The position numbers and the translations under genes were made by a program. Under the pieces are notes generated by a model, which worked only from the letters and a program-made list of their open reading frames with translations, searched no databases and was not told the origin of the DNA. A stretch of DNA of 64,000 bases from Rhytidiadelphus loreus (taxonomy: Eukaryota; Streptophyta; Bryopsida; Hypnales; Hylocomiaceae): contig OX344763.1 of assembly GCA_947034895.1 (NCBI GenBank), positions 19,871,001 to 19,935,000 on the forward strand, given 5' to 3'. Below, piece by piece: positions 47,212 through 60,533 of the stretch; the first letter of the stretch is position 1, and each line of letters begins with the position of its first letter.

Positions 47212-47435
47212 CCCTTGAACGTTCAGGGGCGGGCGTTTGGCGTCCGATGGATGACATGGAGTCTTTGCACTAGGACAAAAGTGCAACTATTCATTCTCAG
47301 TATTTTGTTGTGAAAAGGGGAGGTTTTCTATAGTAGGTTGACTTCCAACGAGTGCTTTTGCTATTTCTAAAGTCCACAATTCACACAGTAATGAAAAGAG
47401 ATAATTTCCAAGGTCACCTCTTTGTCCTTTGAGGG
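47212..47435. mobile_element. Short TTAA-flanked element, 224 bp
   Basis: TTAA (47,208-47,211) is followed by CCCTTGAACGTTCAGGGG, and TTTGTCCTTTGAGGG precedes TTAA (47,436-47,439). The termini match the piggyBac-like pattern of the larger copies, and the interior is too short to code. Confidence 0.75.
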
Positions 47436-47473
47436 TTAAGGAACTAGTTTGATTAATACTAAGGTTACTAAGG

Positions 47474-47492
47474 TTTAGGGTTTAGGGTTTAG
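47474..47492. repeat. Short interstitial plant telomere repeat
   Basis: TTTAGGGTTTAGGGTTTAG, two full units and a partial one of the plant telomere motif TTTAGGG. It is too short to be a relic telomere with confidence. Its main value is as a mild hint of plant origin. Confidence 0.7.
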
Positions 47493-47587
47493 CAAGTGGC
47501 ATAGTAGCATATACCTTTAATTTCATTACTAACAGGTCACGGTCAATTTTGAATTCATAAATATTAAAAGCTAGAAATTAAAATGAT

Positions 47588-47712
47588 AGTATTTTACAAA
47601 CTTGGCTCTTTTTTATTTTGCCTGTACTTTCTGAAATCTATGTCAATCCTAAACATAAGAGCTGTAGAAGGAAATCAATCGAAAAATGGCACATGGAATA
47701 ACGAAACTTCCC
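47588..47712. mobile_element. Decayed family-A MITE
   Basis: CAAACTTGGCTCTTTTTTAT, TTTCTGAAATCTATGTCAAT and the end ATGGCACATGGAATAACGAA parallel 23,265-23,396 and the right end of the 322-bp family. The left terminus has been lost. Confidence 0.5.
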
Positions 47713-49552
47713 ATTAGATGACAAAATACAAAGTAATGAAGATTTAAGAAAAAATTGGGGGTACTCATTAAAGTGTCAAAGGTGAAATAGAAACCAATAT
47801 GATACCATCTAGATGATGCTAGGGGCAGGACTTACAACAGACGACTATGAACAACTAGGACAATTATGGATCTACTTGACCTTTGTCTCATTCCAATAAT
47901 AGATACATTTAATTTGGCCCATTTATGATTGAATTGCGACTTACCTTGTAGGTGAATAAAACTCAAGATGGACTAGTGGAGGGCATCTACAACCCAAGTA
48001 CGGTGATTCAAAGGAAAAATCATGCCAAGAGTTTAGCAACGCTTTGGATTTGCTAAGATTTCCTTTCATGTGGAAGATTCCTTGTTCATTGAAATTTAAA
48101 AGAGATAGAAGGATTTGATTCTCTTTCTTCAAATGTGTAAATTAAAAATATGAACTTGAAAATCTTATGTTTAATTTCATGAGAGGTTTTACAAAAAAAA
48201 ATTAGAATTTTTTGATAGTTAGAAGATATGCTTCCGAGCAGTCAACTACCCAAATTCACGATGGGAAATTCATAAGAATTACCTAGGTTGCATTACAATC
48301 TCACTAAGAATTATCAATTTATCATAGCTTTGTTTATATTAATAATATTTTCCAACAAATTTCAAGACATTGTGATAGTCATAAGTACTCAAACTAGCAA
48401 GATTCTTCAAAACTAGTGAAATTGAAAAAAGCTTGTGGAGTTAATTGCCATTCTAGAGGCATACAAAATTGGAGTGGGATTGAAGAGGGATCTTTTTTTA
48501 CTCCCTTACACCTACTAAAGAGCTTAGATTAGTTACTTTTCATAGAAAAATCAAACTCTTAAAGTTGGATTTTTACCTTTTTAAAGTATTAAATTAATGT
48601 TAGGTTTTCTTGCATTTTTGGTGTATTAAAAAAGGGTAGGAGATGTTTTAAATTAAAAATGACCTTTTGAAGTCAATGGCACAATTCATTTGTGATTTGG
48701 AATTAATCTTCAAAAGTTAGAGTTTAAAGATTAGGTTGAAAATCCTAATTGATAAGATTACCATTAGGAATAAGAAGAGATGAGTGCCTTTGGAAGAGTA
48801 TACTTCTTCTATTCAAATTTTGGCTTGTTAACACGTAGGTCCATTTAGTTCGGCTTTTTGGCCATTTTGGCCAATGTTGTAAGATTTTCAACCTAATTTT
48901 GGCCAAAGTTGTAAACAAGTGTATTTGGAGCATTTTTAGGTTCCTTTGTTTCATCTCTACAAGCTTTAGAGGACTTAGGGGTCCCTACAAATCTTACCAT
49001 AACTTATTTTGGGTCTTGTCTTGAGTTGTTTATTAACTTGTTGATGTTTAATTCAAGTTTCTTGAGTTTTGTTGAAGTTTGGGATTTGTTTATGTTTTGT
49101 ACTAATCCTAAAACAACCCCTCAACCTCTATACTTTGGTGATGCTGTTTAGGGGGGCCTATAGTGTGAAATTTTGAAGTGTTTAAACTAACTGTCTTGTG
49201 TATTATTGTTGGTTTTACATTAAGAAGTGTTTGTACTAATAATCCCACATGCACTAACTTCTCCATGTGTGTTTTTGACTAGTATTTGAATTGAACTTGT
49301 TGGAATTGTTGTAGTATAGTAAAGTTTTGCTGCAACTTTGACTCCAAGTGTTTAGTGATTTGATAGAATTTAGAGTTTTATCAAAACCATGGCAAAACTT
49401 TAACTCTAAGTGTTTAGTAATTTGATAGAATTTAGAGTTTTATCAAAACCATGGCAAAACTTTGACTCTAAGGATTTGAGAAGTTCCCACAAAATATTGT
49501 ATTAATTTAGTAATTTCACCAAATTTAGTTTTCAAAACATAGTTTTGAAATA
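47713..49552. other. AT-rich spacer with a 62-bp tandem duplication
   Basis: No gene was recognised. At about 49,335-49,465 the phrase AGTGTTTAGTGATTTGATAG is tandemly duplicated with period about 62 (next at 49,409), and a third copy begins at 49,458. Confidence 0.6.
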
Positions 49553-49847
49553 CATTAGATGAGATTTGGAGGGTTGAGAGGGCCGTTTCAAGCCTGTTTC
49601 CGGCACTATTCCCCTGATAGTTCGGGAACAGCCACTGCCAGATTTTTTTCCTAAATTTTTTTGAAAAAATTAAAAAATGAAACAAAGAATTGAATATTTT
49701 TTTTTGAAAAAAATAAAAATAAAAATTGATATGGCAATTGCTTTGCCACATCAGGTAGCACCTACGAACTACTGCGGATTGTTAGGGGGGTGATTTTAGA
49801 CCAAGGGAATTCACAACCTCCTAAAGGGGCTGAATTTTCTTCTAATG
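49553..49847. mobile_element. CATTAG-ended MITE (family B), 295 bp
   Basis: Ends CATTAGATGAGATTT and AATTTTCTTCTAATG are inverted repeats. It shares the middle hairpin phrase GATATGGCAATTGCTTTGCC with related phrases in the copies at 50,129 and 53,787. The target duplication is not resolved. Confidence 0.7.
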
Positions 49848-50128
49848 TCAAGTTTAGCCTCCAAAATTTAGATTTAATTTTCCACATTAGCCTTAGAAAA
49901 AGTCTTGAAAAATTCATGACAACTCCCCATTATAGTGTTTTTAAATACTCAAAAAAGTCTTGAGTATCAAAGTAGTAGAAGAAAAGTCACAAAAAGGGAT
50001 CCAAAACCAAACCAAAGGCTAGACAAATCAAACCAACCAAAGACACTTGAAAACTATGATTTAATTCCTTTGTTAAATTAAAGCCAATTAAAATCCGCCT
50101 CGTGGCAAGGCGTGCAAATGTGCAATAG

Positions 50129-50258
50129 CATTAGATGAGATTTCCCACCCGGGAAGGGCCGCGAGTTTCCAAGAAGAAAACTGGACGAAACTGACGAAAC
50201 TGGACGAAAGTCGACGTTCGCAGGGCCTGCTGACCTGGCCAAGCGACTGCCAGGTCGA

Positions 50259-50295
<37 letters not shown>

Positions 50296-50454
50296 TAACT
50301 TTGTTTTCCATTTTAAGAACTTAAAATTTTTTTTTTAAAAAAAACAAAAAAACACCTGTCAGCCGCGTTCGACGGGGCCCGGGGGAACAGACGGGGGAAC
50401 GGGGCTGGAAACAGGCTGAAACGGCCCTCCAGCCCCCCCGAATCACATCTAATG
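50129..50454. mobile_element. CATTAG-ended MITE (family B), 326 bp, with long A and T runs
   Basis: Ends CATTAGATGAGATTT and AATCACATCTAATG are inverted repeats. GC-rich ends (GGGGGAACGGGGCTGGAAAC) surround an almost pure T/A centre (50,259-50,360). CTGGCCAAGCGACTGCCAGG is the family's internal hairpin. Confidence 0.8.
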
Positions 50455-51099
50455 GCCTAGTTAGCAATACTAGAGGTTTCATCCAACTAGCATCCACCAC
50501 ATGGCTAGACGATTTATAGGATACCTAGTCAACAATACATGGAGCCTAACCAGCTAATATCGGATATGTAGTAGGGACTTGACCAATTGGGAAGAGACAC
50601 TTGGAAATTGTTGGAGAAGCTAGTAATCAGTAGTTTAATTAGTGTTGGTTCAAGCATTGGTTTACGTCGTTAGGGTATGGTCTAGTTGTTGGGTTTTAGA
50701 AATTATAGATAAAGAAATCCAAAACTAAGACATACATAGAGACAAAAAATACAGATATGTAAATTCTTGTTCACACGCATACATTAATATATCAACACAC
50801 ACCTAAAGCAGAGTAATCTATAGTTGTGATAAATCCTACAAATTTGTAAGGATCATGATTAGGAAGGAGGGCAAGGACAATGCTTCACTGCTCATGTAAT
50901 AGCTGCTTGTGTTAAGTATATTACATATTGAAATTTAAAAGATTGGCATTATGAACAACCTAATATCACCACAGGACTAGTGTCATTCTTAAAAAATCAA
51001 GGCAGAGCATGCTACTGTGACCAAAGCTAGTTTATCAACAATATGACAAGTTCATGATCTACTCAGCTTCAATACGTAACGGTTTACAAATTCCATCGC
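50455..51099. other. AT-rich spacer
   Basis: No gene or intact element was recognised between the family-B and CACTA-type elements. Confidence 0.5.
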
Positions 51100-51903
51100 C
51101 ACTAGAAGAAACCCATGTTTTTTGTGACAAGCCTTGATTTTTTTTGACGCATTTTTTTTTTGTTATCTGAGTTGACATTTAGTTATTTTTATGTTTTTAA
51201 TGATGTTCATTAGATCATTTGGATGTCATGAAAAACATAAAAACAGCTAAATGCTTGGGAAGGTCATTTAGAGTGTCCATTAGAAACCACGTGCAAACAA
51301 AACTTTGGACCCCCTACATACTTTTTGAATTTTAAATAAAACAAAATTTAAAAAATATGAATAGATTTTCCTACTTTGAAAGTTTATGTTTTGAATTATT
51401 GATAATTTTATTTGTTAATAATAATTAGTTATAAATTTTTGAAGTAAAAAGATACATTGTAGACTGAACTGAAAAATAACTTTCACCCCCCTATATTATA
51501 TAAGAAAAAATTGTCTAAAAAATGAACAAAAGATTCCTAAAAATAACTCATTATTCAAAGCTCATTTTGAGTTGAATATTAACTCAATGGTCATCTAAAT
51601 GTGTCCTCTATAATTATTCGAGTTGAAAAACATGCCATTTTAGTTCATTTTCAACCTCTTCTAGAAATCATTTCATATTTTATTTGAGTTGAAAATTTTG
51701 GCAATAGAAAGTTGTAGTCATTATTAAACAATGTTCAAAATTTTAGGTTGAAATTATAGTTTATTAGAAACCACTTGTTTGCACGTGGTTTATTATAGTA
51801 GAACTAAGTGCACCCCTCGAGGCTAAATGTCAACTTAGACATCAAAAAAAATTTGTCAAAAAAAATCAGGGCTCCTCACAAAAAACATAGGTTTCTTCTA
51901 GTG
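51100..51903. mobile_element. CACTA-type non-autonomous element, 804 bp
   Basis: Starts CACTAGAAGAAACCCATGTT and ends in the inverse finishing TTTCTTCTAGTG. The target duplication is CGC (51,097-51,099 and 51,904-51,906). Inner repeats such as GTTGACATTTAG (about 51,171) and CTAAATGTCAAC (about 51,823) extend the foldback. The first 12 bases equal those of the 178-bp element at 18,477. There is no coding capacity. Confidence 0.92.
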
Positions 51904-53786
51904 CGCTCAAATTAGAACATGCTATTGTTGTCAAAGAAAGTTTATCGGCAAAAGGTCCAGTATATGTCTATGCAACTTCAAAAAGTAGCATTTTACAAAT
52001 TCCATCATTCAATTATGATCCAGATAAATACAATATGACGTGAAGCAACTCAAAAAATTTAGCACTCTTTGAGCTATACAGTTGCATCAAGCATTACTTG
52101 CGGTGATATCACAAGTATATGAATAACAACATACAGATCCCAGTATATGAAAAGATGAACACCAATCTTGAGTAGTCATGCCTCACCTTCATCCATATCT
52201 CACAACAAACATGAGTTCAGTTATAGGACGCATGTGAGGCGTCTTCAGCATGGCTACATCTGGTTATTGGAGCCTAAAATTACCTCACATAAATTCAAAA
52301 TATAGGAAAAAGGATTGCTAGGATGAGGTCAGAGACTACTCCATCGCCCAACAATTGTAGACCTTGTCTCTTAGTAAATCAAGGGAAGAGACAGGACATG
52401 TGTCGTCATTTCCGTGTCCATGGTTGGAGAAGTGCGTCAACGCAACAAGTACCTTGCCATGAGTCAAGGAGCTTCGTCGTATAGCATGTGTACAACAAAT
52501 GAGATTGCTAGGTAGAAGCTACTACACCCACTTGCCCTTACAGTATAGAAGCCGAAGAGCGTAAGATCATTATGTTGGGGTCGCCTTCAAGCAGATAACG
52601 TTTGCATGTGTTGATCTTGATCCGATAGCAATTCATATCCAATAGAGGTCCTTGAATCTATTACCCAATAGACGTTGGATATATGTAATGCATAGATATT
52701 GTTAGCATGCTTTGGTTTTTAAGGATAGGAGAGGTACCAACACTTCATAGCTAATAGCGGCTACTTCATATGAAAATTTTAATACATATCCATTGTAAAA
52801 GTAGACGAATATCCCGTCCCCTAATACTTTGTGGATGTTGTGCTGGTGATTGAATCATTGTAGAAGATTTGTCATCCATTGACAAGAGAGGGAGAGAGAG
52901 AGAAAATACATCATTCACATCCTAAGAGTGTTGACAAACTTAAGAATTAGCTAAAATAACATAGGGTTACAATAGCATGTACTAAGTAGGAAATAGAGTA
53001 GGAGAAGGGGAAAGGCTAATTATATTGCAACAACTAACTCTCAATTCTATCACTCAAACAATAGAAGGAGTAGTAGCATTTAGAGGACAAAGGGCTTGAT
53101 TAGAAGGTTGCCTCTCCAAAACATAAATGAAAATTGCAAAAGACACTTAAAACTAGACATAGAGAGGAAGTTGAAGAGTTGGTTGTTGACACTTGAAGTA
53201 GGATTTAGAAGAAGGAAGAAGCATTTGGGAATTGAAGAGGAAGTTGTGGATTGATAAGATTATGTGGGAATCCTAGAGAAGCAATAAGAGTCATTAAAGT
53301 TAGGATTAAACAATAATTGACTTGAATAGGAATAGAGGATTTTAAAGGGGCAATTATTATTTTGGAATTCAAAGCATTAGAATTCAATTCCATTAGAGCT
53401 CAACCATTAGAATCAAAATAATGGAATAGAATAGTAGCAAAAGAAAAGACAAAAGGGGAAGGAAAAGATAGAAGGGAAAAATAGAAGATGTAAGATCAAA
53501 CTTTCCAACTTGTATTAATTGTACAACTTTAAGCGGTGAGAAAAATTACAAGACGAAACCAAACATGGCAAATGATAGGGAATTTGAGGGTATATTCGAC
53601 CACCTCATAGATGAGGCCTAAACCAAGGTAAGTTGTTAAATTCTCCAACTTCTTTTTAATTTCTTTTGATTAGTATTTTAAACTCAATAGGATCTAGTGA
53701 TTCAAAAATATTGTACAAATTTTGAAGTTAAATTAAATAAGGAAGGCACCTTAAAAAGTGGATGACATTTGGATAGCCTTTTAAAG
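51904..53786. other. AT-rich spacer
   Basis: No domain-bearing frame was found. GAGAGGGAGAGAGAGAGA at about 52,886 is a short microsatellite. Nothing further was recognised. Confidence 0.5.
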
Positions 53787-54061
53787 CATTAGTGGAGATT
53801 TCAGCTACTTGGGAGACTGTTTTAGGTTGTTCCCATTGTTGGGAACCAGTTTTGTATAGTTAGAATATAATAATATTAAAAAAAAATTAAATTTAAAAAA
53901 CATATATTAAAATTTTAATTAATTAATTAATTAATTTAAAAAAATATTAAAAAATTATATCTGACATGGCCGTCTCTTGGTCACGTCAGATCAGCGTTTC
54001 CACAGCGTTCCTGCAGTCCGGAAACTCACAGTCTCTTAAGATGCAAAAATCTCCCCTAATG
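53787..54061. mobile_element. CATTAG-ended MITE (family B), 275 bp
   Basis: Ends CATTAGTGGAGATTT and AAATCTCCCCTAATG are inverted repeats. An A/T-only core (53,870-53,960) is followed by the internal hairpin CTGACATGGCCGTCTCTTGG. It has the same layout as the copies at 49,553 and 50,129. Confidence 0.78.
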
Positions 54062-57000
54062 GCTAAACTTCATCCGTCCACAACTTTTGCTAAGAAGGTT
54101 GATTATTTTATATATTATGTTTTTAGAAATGGCATGAATTTTTCTATTACTTTAAGTCTCTAAATTTAGACTTTCACCACTTCCATTCAAAAACCACAAT
54201 GGCCTAGTTAGTTGTAACCGATTAAGGTATTATTTATTGCAATTTGGGATAATTTTCTTAGTAATCTTGAAAATTTGGGTATGTTTAGGAATTAAAAAGA
54301 TCTATTGCTTGAGAAGAACAATGGGCCTTCACATATTTTTAAAAACGTACACAATGCTCATGACTATGACTTCAGCACATATAAACATCAACTAAAAGAT
54401 GACTATCTTTTGTCTCCATGTGCATTTACCCTACCACTACTCTGAACAATTCACAACAACTTAAATCCTTGTGAATCTATTCCTAACTCATGAATTGGTT
54501 TACACATTTGTTAATTTATTTTTGAAAAAAAAATATGAACTTAAACTGATGATAAAATATATACAAAAGCATTCTTCATCTAATTCCACAAATGGCACTC
54601 TTACTAGACTCTACATATCCACCTACATTGTATTATGTATTGTCCTGAAAATATTGGTCTCATCATCTTGACAATGTAGCAACCCGTGCAAAAATGCATT
54701 GACAAATGGAAGTTTATATTATCCCAAAATTGGTTCAATTGACCACACTTTGGGTTCCACTCTCCTTATGAAAATTGCCAAAGTTTTTCAGACCAGAACA
54801 ATGACTCCAAAATCTTCAATTGAGATTCAAAGAACCAAAAGACATGATTGACTATAGGAGTATAGGAGGGTGACGTTTGATAGCACCAATAGGTTTGATT
54901 TTTAATTAGTTTTGGGATGCAAGGTTTGAATCATTTAGATATAATTTAGAGTCTAGTTTGGTTCTATTTCTAGATTTTTTTTCTCAATCTAATTGTGGAC
55001 TTAGTTTTTTTTCTCTTTAAATTCAATTTGAATTTAATTTGGAATTCTTTTTGCCTTTAGATTTGTTTTGGATCTCATTCTTACCTCTCACACTTGTACA
55101 TCATTTGGTTTCTTATGGAATGAACTCTTTTTCTAATCTTGTAGCTTTCGTTTTTGCTTGAAGTTTTAGTGAGTTTTTAGCATCTTTTTTTATTTTATTT
55201 TGAAACATCTTCATCAATTTTCTACCATTATTCTACCAAGTTTCATAAGATAATTTCTTTTAATATCCTACATATTAGTTTTTTGTAATTAATTAAGACA
55301 AAATTTGAAGTGGATCCAAAATTTCATACATTTAGATTTCTATATCCAAAAAACAAATCAAAATTTATTTAAAGGTTTTCAGTCCATTTGAAATCTAAAA
55401 TGGTGTAATTAGAAAACTTTAGAATAATTTGAAATTTAAAAAAGACAAGTTAAATACACAAATGTCAAAATTGACAAAGAGGTATAGTAGATTCTCAAAG
55501 AAATGAACAAATCTTTTGAGGAGAACTTACAAAAAAAATTCACTCGCTAACAACTTTCAACCATTTCACATACTTACAACTCAAAATCTTGTACAAATAA
55601 GTATGATTTCAACAATTGCCACTTATTGAATCTAAAAACACTTATAAAATTTCAAAAAAAAATTTAAGAGAGGATACATCCAAAGGCCCTACTTCCAAAA
55701 AAATGCTTTGTTGACACAACAATTGAAAATTTGGATAGGGTGAGATCTTAATTAAAAAAAAAGAAGGATGAATTCATTTATAAATACCTACTTATGTAAG
55801 AAATGTACACTCTTTTTTAAACATGAATATATACCTATCATTTGCAAGAGACACCATTTCATGTTGTATAAAAGAAGATTAATAGTTTAAAAGTACATAA
55901 GCTTTTGAGAAAGAAAATTATAGTAAAATATGAAAAGTTTGAAAAACATGAAAAATAATTCATTATCAACAATTCTAAAAGTTTGAAAAGTTTCTCCAAA
56001 ATTTATGCACAAAATTAGCCAATGAAAATATTCAAAAAAATAGATATTTAGATTTGAATTTTTTTTTAAACAGTCAAAAATTTCAAATAAATAAATAAAT
56101 ATTGATAATCATTTACATACCTTCAATGATATTCCAATCAAAAAAGAATTCAAGGAAATAAAACAGCCTAAAATCTATATAATCATGTAAAGGAAGCACA
56201 TTTTAAGCTCAAATGTAATATACAAAATTTCTATTATTTTTCTTAAAAACTTTACTTATTTATGTAATCCTACAAAATGACCTATAATCTTTTTATTCTT
56301 TTAAACTTAAATCTATTTTGTCTATTTTTAATCTATTTTTGATCATTTTAGAAAATTGAGGATAATAAATTGTAAAGATGTTTCTTGCAATCACCTTAAT
56401 TGAGATATGAAGATACACAAAATATGGATTAATATGTGATGTTAATTTAAAGTTGTTTAATGTCACCAAGGTCAATACTCTAAGCTAAAAGATAACAAGT
56501 AAATTTCTCCCATGTCAATCAATGGTGTATTCTAATTTTACAACTATCCATTTTTTTTTGGGTCAATTTTGAATATATTCAATGTTCATTAAGTACAAAT
56601 TAACAAAAAAATAACTTTTTATTGAAGGTTTTTTAATCTAAATTTTCAATTATATTTTCCTTAAAAATCTACATGTTTGCCATTAATATCTTTATTTGAT
56701 GTCTTTTGGAATTGTTTTTTCTCCTAATTAAAAAACTTATTTAGCTATATTCAATAATTATCATTTTAAAAATTTTAAAAATAGAATATGTATAAACTTG
56801 TACTAATGGCCCATGTTCATGATCATTCTTGTTTCAAGTTTCAACCATTTGATTAAAGTTCTAATATAATTGAATGGATATAGTATTACACCTTAATTTG
56901 TATTACACCACTAAAATGTGTAGTTTAAATAGTTGGACTAATATAGATATACATTAAAATTGCAACTTAAAATTTTTTCTACATATATTAATTGAAATGA

Positions 57001-58700
57001 GAATAATAGTTGAACTATTGAGGACTCTAATTGAGATTATTTCTTTTACCAACTTCCAATGAAAATATAAAACCAAATCAAGATTTGAACTTTAATTAAA
57101 TCTAAATCAAGAGTTGTTCTTGTAATCACGTACATTATTCTATCACCAAATTAAAGTCAATCATTTAATTCAACACAATTATCCTTTGCATATAAATTTT
57201 ATACACAACTGTAGATGATCTAGTTGGACTGTTTATTTTACAATTTTGGGTTGACTTTTTGGATGTTTTACAGTATTTTGACAGGATGTTGTGAGTTTTG
57301 TGTCCAATTAAGTCTTTTTGCCAAGTGATTTTGATCCAATTTGGAGTTTTGTTAACGATCTATAGAAGAAGTTTCAATTTGAGAATTAGTATTTGACAAA
57401 TTGTGCCATCAATTTGGGTTGAAAATATTAAGGACCAATTGTGGAGGTACCAGTCCTAGTTTCCAATTGGGTTGGTCTAGTATGATAATAGGAGTTAATG
57501 TGTCATAAAAGGATGAATGTTGTTTGTGTGTGTTAATGGTCTTTACAGTTCCAAATTAGGTGGTTGTTGTTGGTTAGGTTGTCTTCTTCCTTGTTGGTAA
57601 CCGCCGCCTTGATTCCTATTTGGATTGTGTTTTCTCTCATTTTTCTTTACCGGCTGTCAAAAAGTTCCAGTCGTGTCCCAACCGGGTGTGCTATGTAATT
57701 TTCATTTTTGTGTGTTCTTGTGTGCTAATTGGAAGTGCATGTGTGGTGTTTTAATGGTCGAAGTTGTAGTGTGAAAAACTAGTGATGTGATGGATGGAAA
57801 GATCTTGTGAATGAGAATGGAGATGAAAGAAATTGAGTGTTCGGAGTGACATTGTGTGTGTCCTAATTGGAGGACTGGAAGATGGAGAGTTGAGGTGTAA
57901 GACAATGGTAGTGTGTTTAAATGTTTATTAAATTGATGTCTGAGCAATATTGGAAGTGTGATCCAAGTTGGGATAATGTGGAGATTGTTGTAGTTGGATA
58001 AGAGTGATGTTGAATGGATGTTTACCTAAAATTTAAGACAAATATAAAAAATTATAAATGGTGATTTGTCACCATGGCAATTAATAAATGTGGAAATTAC
58101 ATATCAATGGTTATGTTGTGTGTGTATATTTGAACAAGTTGGGAATGTTTAGCCTAGATGCTATATTGTAAATAATTTGCAATTGGTTTAATTTGTGAGT
58201 GAATATCAATTATTCCATCATCGTGCTCACCTGAGTATTTTCAAATGAAAGATTGTGTATTTAAGTAAAGTTGTGTTACCTAGTTAAGGAATGAATCTAT
58301 TAGCATTAATTTCCTACTTGACCGTCTCCCTTGGAACAAACTTATTATACTTATAGGATAATTTCCCAATAGGTCATTATACTTCTTCAACAACAACTAT
58401 CTCTAAAAATCTACAATAATCCTTAAGTTTCAACAACCATACCAAATACCTAGTACTCAAATGCACACATTCTTGGTAATAATCAAGTAATTTATTAGTT
58501 TATTGTGACTTAATCTACAAAACAACACACAAACTCGGAATATTGTTTTTTTCACACTAACCACCCAAAAAATAATGTTCACCTCATTGACACCAAACTA
58601 CATGAAGTACCAATTAGGTAGTTAAAATTTTTCACTTTTATTTATAGAATAAAAAAAGGACCCTCTTGCTCCTAAAGCACCAATGCTATCATTCTAGTTA
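54062..58700. other. AT-rich DNA without a recognised gene
   Basis: Very AT-rich, with short frames only. The phrase GGCCTAGTTAG at 54,201 also follows the family-B element at 50,454. No repeat with clear termini was found. The stretch 57,230-58,020 is a little less AT-rich, but none of its frames has a recognisable domain. Confidence 0.5.
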
Positions 58701-58748
58701 GTAGTAAACAGGGTTGTTCGCTGTGATAGCGCAATACCGATACAAGCG

Positions 58749-58950
58749 GACGTCGCGCGACGTCTAGTAGAGCCCGCGTGACGTCACGAAAAGTCAAATT
58801 TACCTTTGACTTTATATAAAATTACCCCCCTCCAGTTGGATGCCATGTGGCATCTACATGGCAAACTCAAGGGGCGCACACGGGTACTAGGCGACTGCAT
58901 GTAGGGGCGACTACAGGTAGGGGCGATTGGAGGTAGGGGCGACCTCTTGT
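58749..58950. repeat. GC-rich island: 16-bp palindrome and GGGGCGAC repeats
   Basis: GACGTCGCGCGACGTC at 58,749-58,764 is a perfect palindrome, followed by GTGACGTCACG. At 58,888-58,945 the unit GTAGGGGCGACTACAG-like repeats four times with a period of about 16. The reverse complement (GTCGCCCC) is the core of the satellites at 60.5 and 63.8 kb. Confidence 0.75.
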
Positions 58951-58974
58951 AGGAGTGATTTGTAGTGCAATTCA

Positions 58975-59843
58975 AAACTGCCACTTCTGCTGCAATCATC
59001 CAAGAAAATAGAAAAAATATTTTTTGGAGAATCTAACCGTAAGATCTTGTACTTAAGTTGTCTAAGATCATGTGGTAAAAATTTCATAAAGTTTGGCCAC
59101 ATAGATTGGAAGATATTAGCATTCAAAGTTGGAAAAAAAATTGAACTTTGGCTTGCAATTTCTAAAGACTTTGACCACCATTTGTGGAAAAAAATTGCAC
59201 TATAAACTCTAAATTTAAAAAAATTATGTTGAAATATTGAATTGAAAGTTTAAGCAAAAAATTTCAATAGAAACACACTTGATTTTCATTCTTTAAGAAA
59301 TTGTTGAATAGAAGTTGGTCTATGATTGAATGAAAAACTAAATTGTTAATAGCTCTAAGTTGGAATTGAAACACAATAAGCACAATGGTGAGATTGTTCT
59401 AGTAGACAAACTTAACTATATTAAACAATTTTCAAAAAAATTGTATAAATTGCATTAAAAAATATATCATATAAGATGTTTTTTCAAAAAATTGTTTAGA
59501 TTGTCTAAAAGACAAGATTGTCCATAATTATTTCATTGCTAGTCCAAATGGAATGAATCAAAGTTTCACATGTATACAAAAATATAATATTTGAGGGAAA
59601 AAAATTTAATATTAATTGACTTATTGTAATTGTTTTGTTGTTTGTTGACCTCTATTTTCAGCTTAGGATGGCATAAATTTTGCTTTTGGACACCAATTGA
59701 AGAAAATTTTATATTCTTACAAAGATGATGTACTCTTCTATCCTCCAAAAAAGTTCAAAAAATGAAAATGAAAATTGAGACTATATGCACCTACTTGAAC
59801 TCTTTAAAGTCCTTCAAAAGGACTCAAGTTGGTCCTTTAGGGG
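58975..59843. mobile_element. TTAA-family element, left end missing
   Basis: The right end GGTCCTTTAGGGG abuts TTAA (59,844-59,847). The interior parallels 35,170-36,520 (GATTGGAAGATATTAGCATT, TTTGACCACCATTTGTGGAA, AAGATTGTCCATAA). Left of about 58,975 the family sequence stops at the GC-rich island. Confidence 0.7.
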
Positions 59844-59847
59844 TTAA

Positions 59848-60533
59848 AACTCAACTTTATTTTTGTACACTTTACACACATTAGTTTAGAAGCAAATAAA
59901 TTAAAGTACATTGTTTGGAAAAAATTACAAAATATTTGCACAAAAGAATTCAAATTCAAGATTCAATACATAGACCTTGGCACCTAGCGTTTTGAATATT
60001 TAATATTTTTCTAAATGGCACATCCTATAAAAAGTGGTTAATATATTTACTTTCCTTTTCAAAATTTAGAAGCATGAAATGTGACCTATGTTTTTATTTG
60101 TACTAACATAATAACAACATGTCCTATTACAAAACATCAATGCGATAAACAACTTCAGGGGCTTTATCAACCATGAGTAGCTTTACCACCTATCTACATA
60201 TTAGTTGCTTCTTGAATTAGGTTCAATGACTATATCCACCTTCCTCACAAAGTACCTCATTACTAATGTGTTTTCAAATATTCCATTGTCATATTTGAGT
60301 AGTTGTGTGGATGAGTGTCTCTAAAGTAGCACCTGCGGCCTTACTATAGGTAACTAAAATAAAAAGAATCCTTTTATTGTTGACCACATCGTCAAATATT
60401 TGTTTCTACTTAGGATCTCTCATTAAAAGGCGTATAATCTCTGTCCTCACTTGTTGGTGTTCAACTTTGAATTAGAAGCACATGTCATTATGTCACCATA
60501 TGCTTAGTGATGTCAATTTTAGTTACTCCTTGA
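59848..60533. other. AT-rich spacer
   Basis: No gene or element was recognised between the TTAA-family relic and the satellite. Confidence 0.5.
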
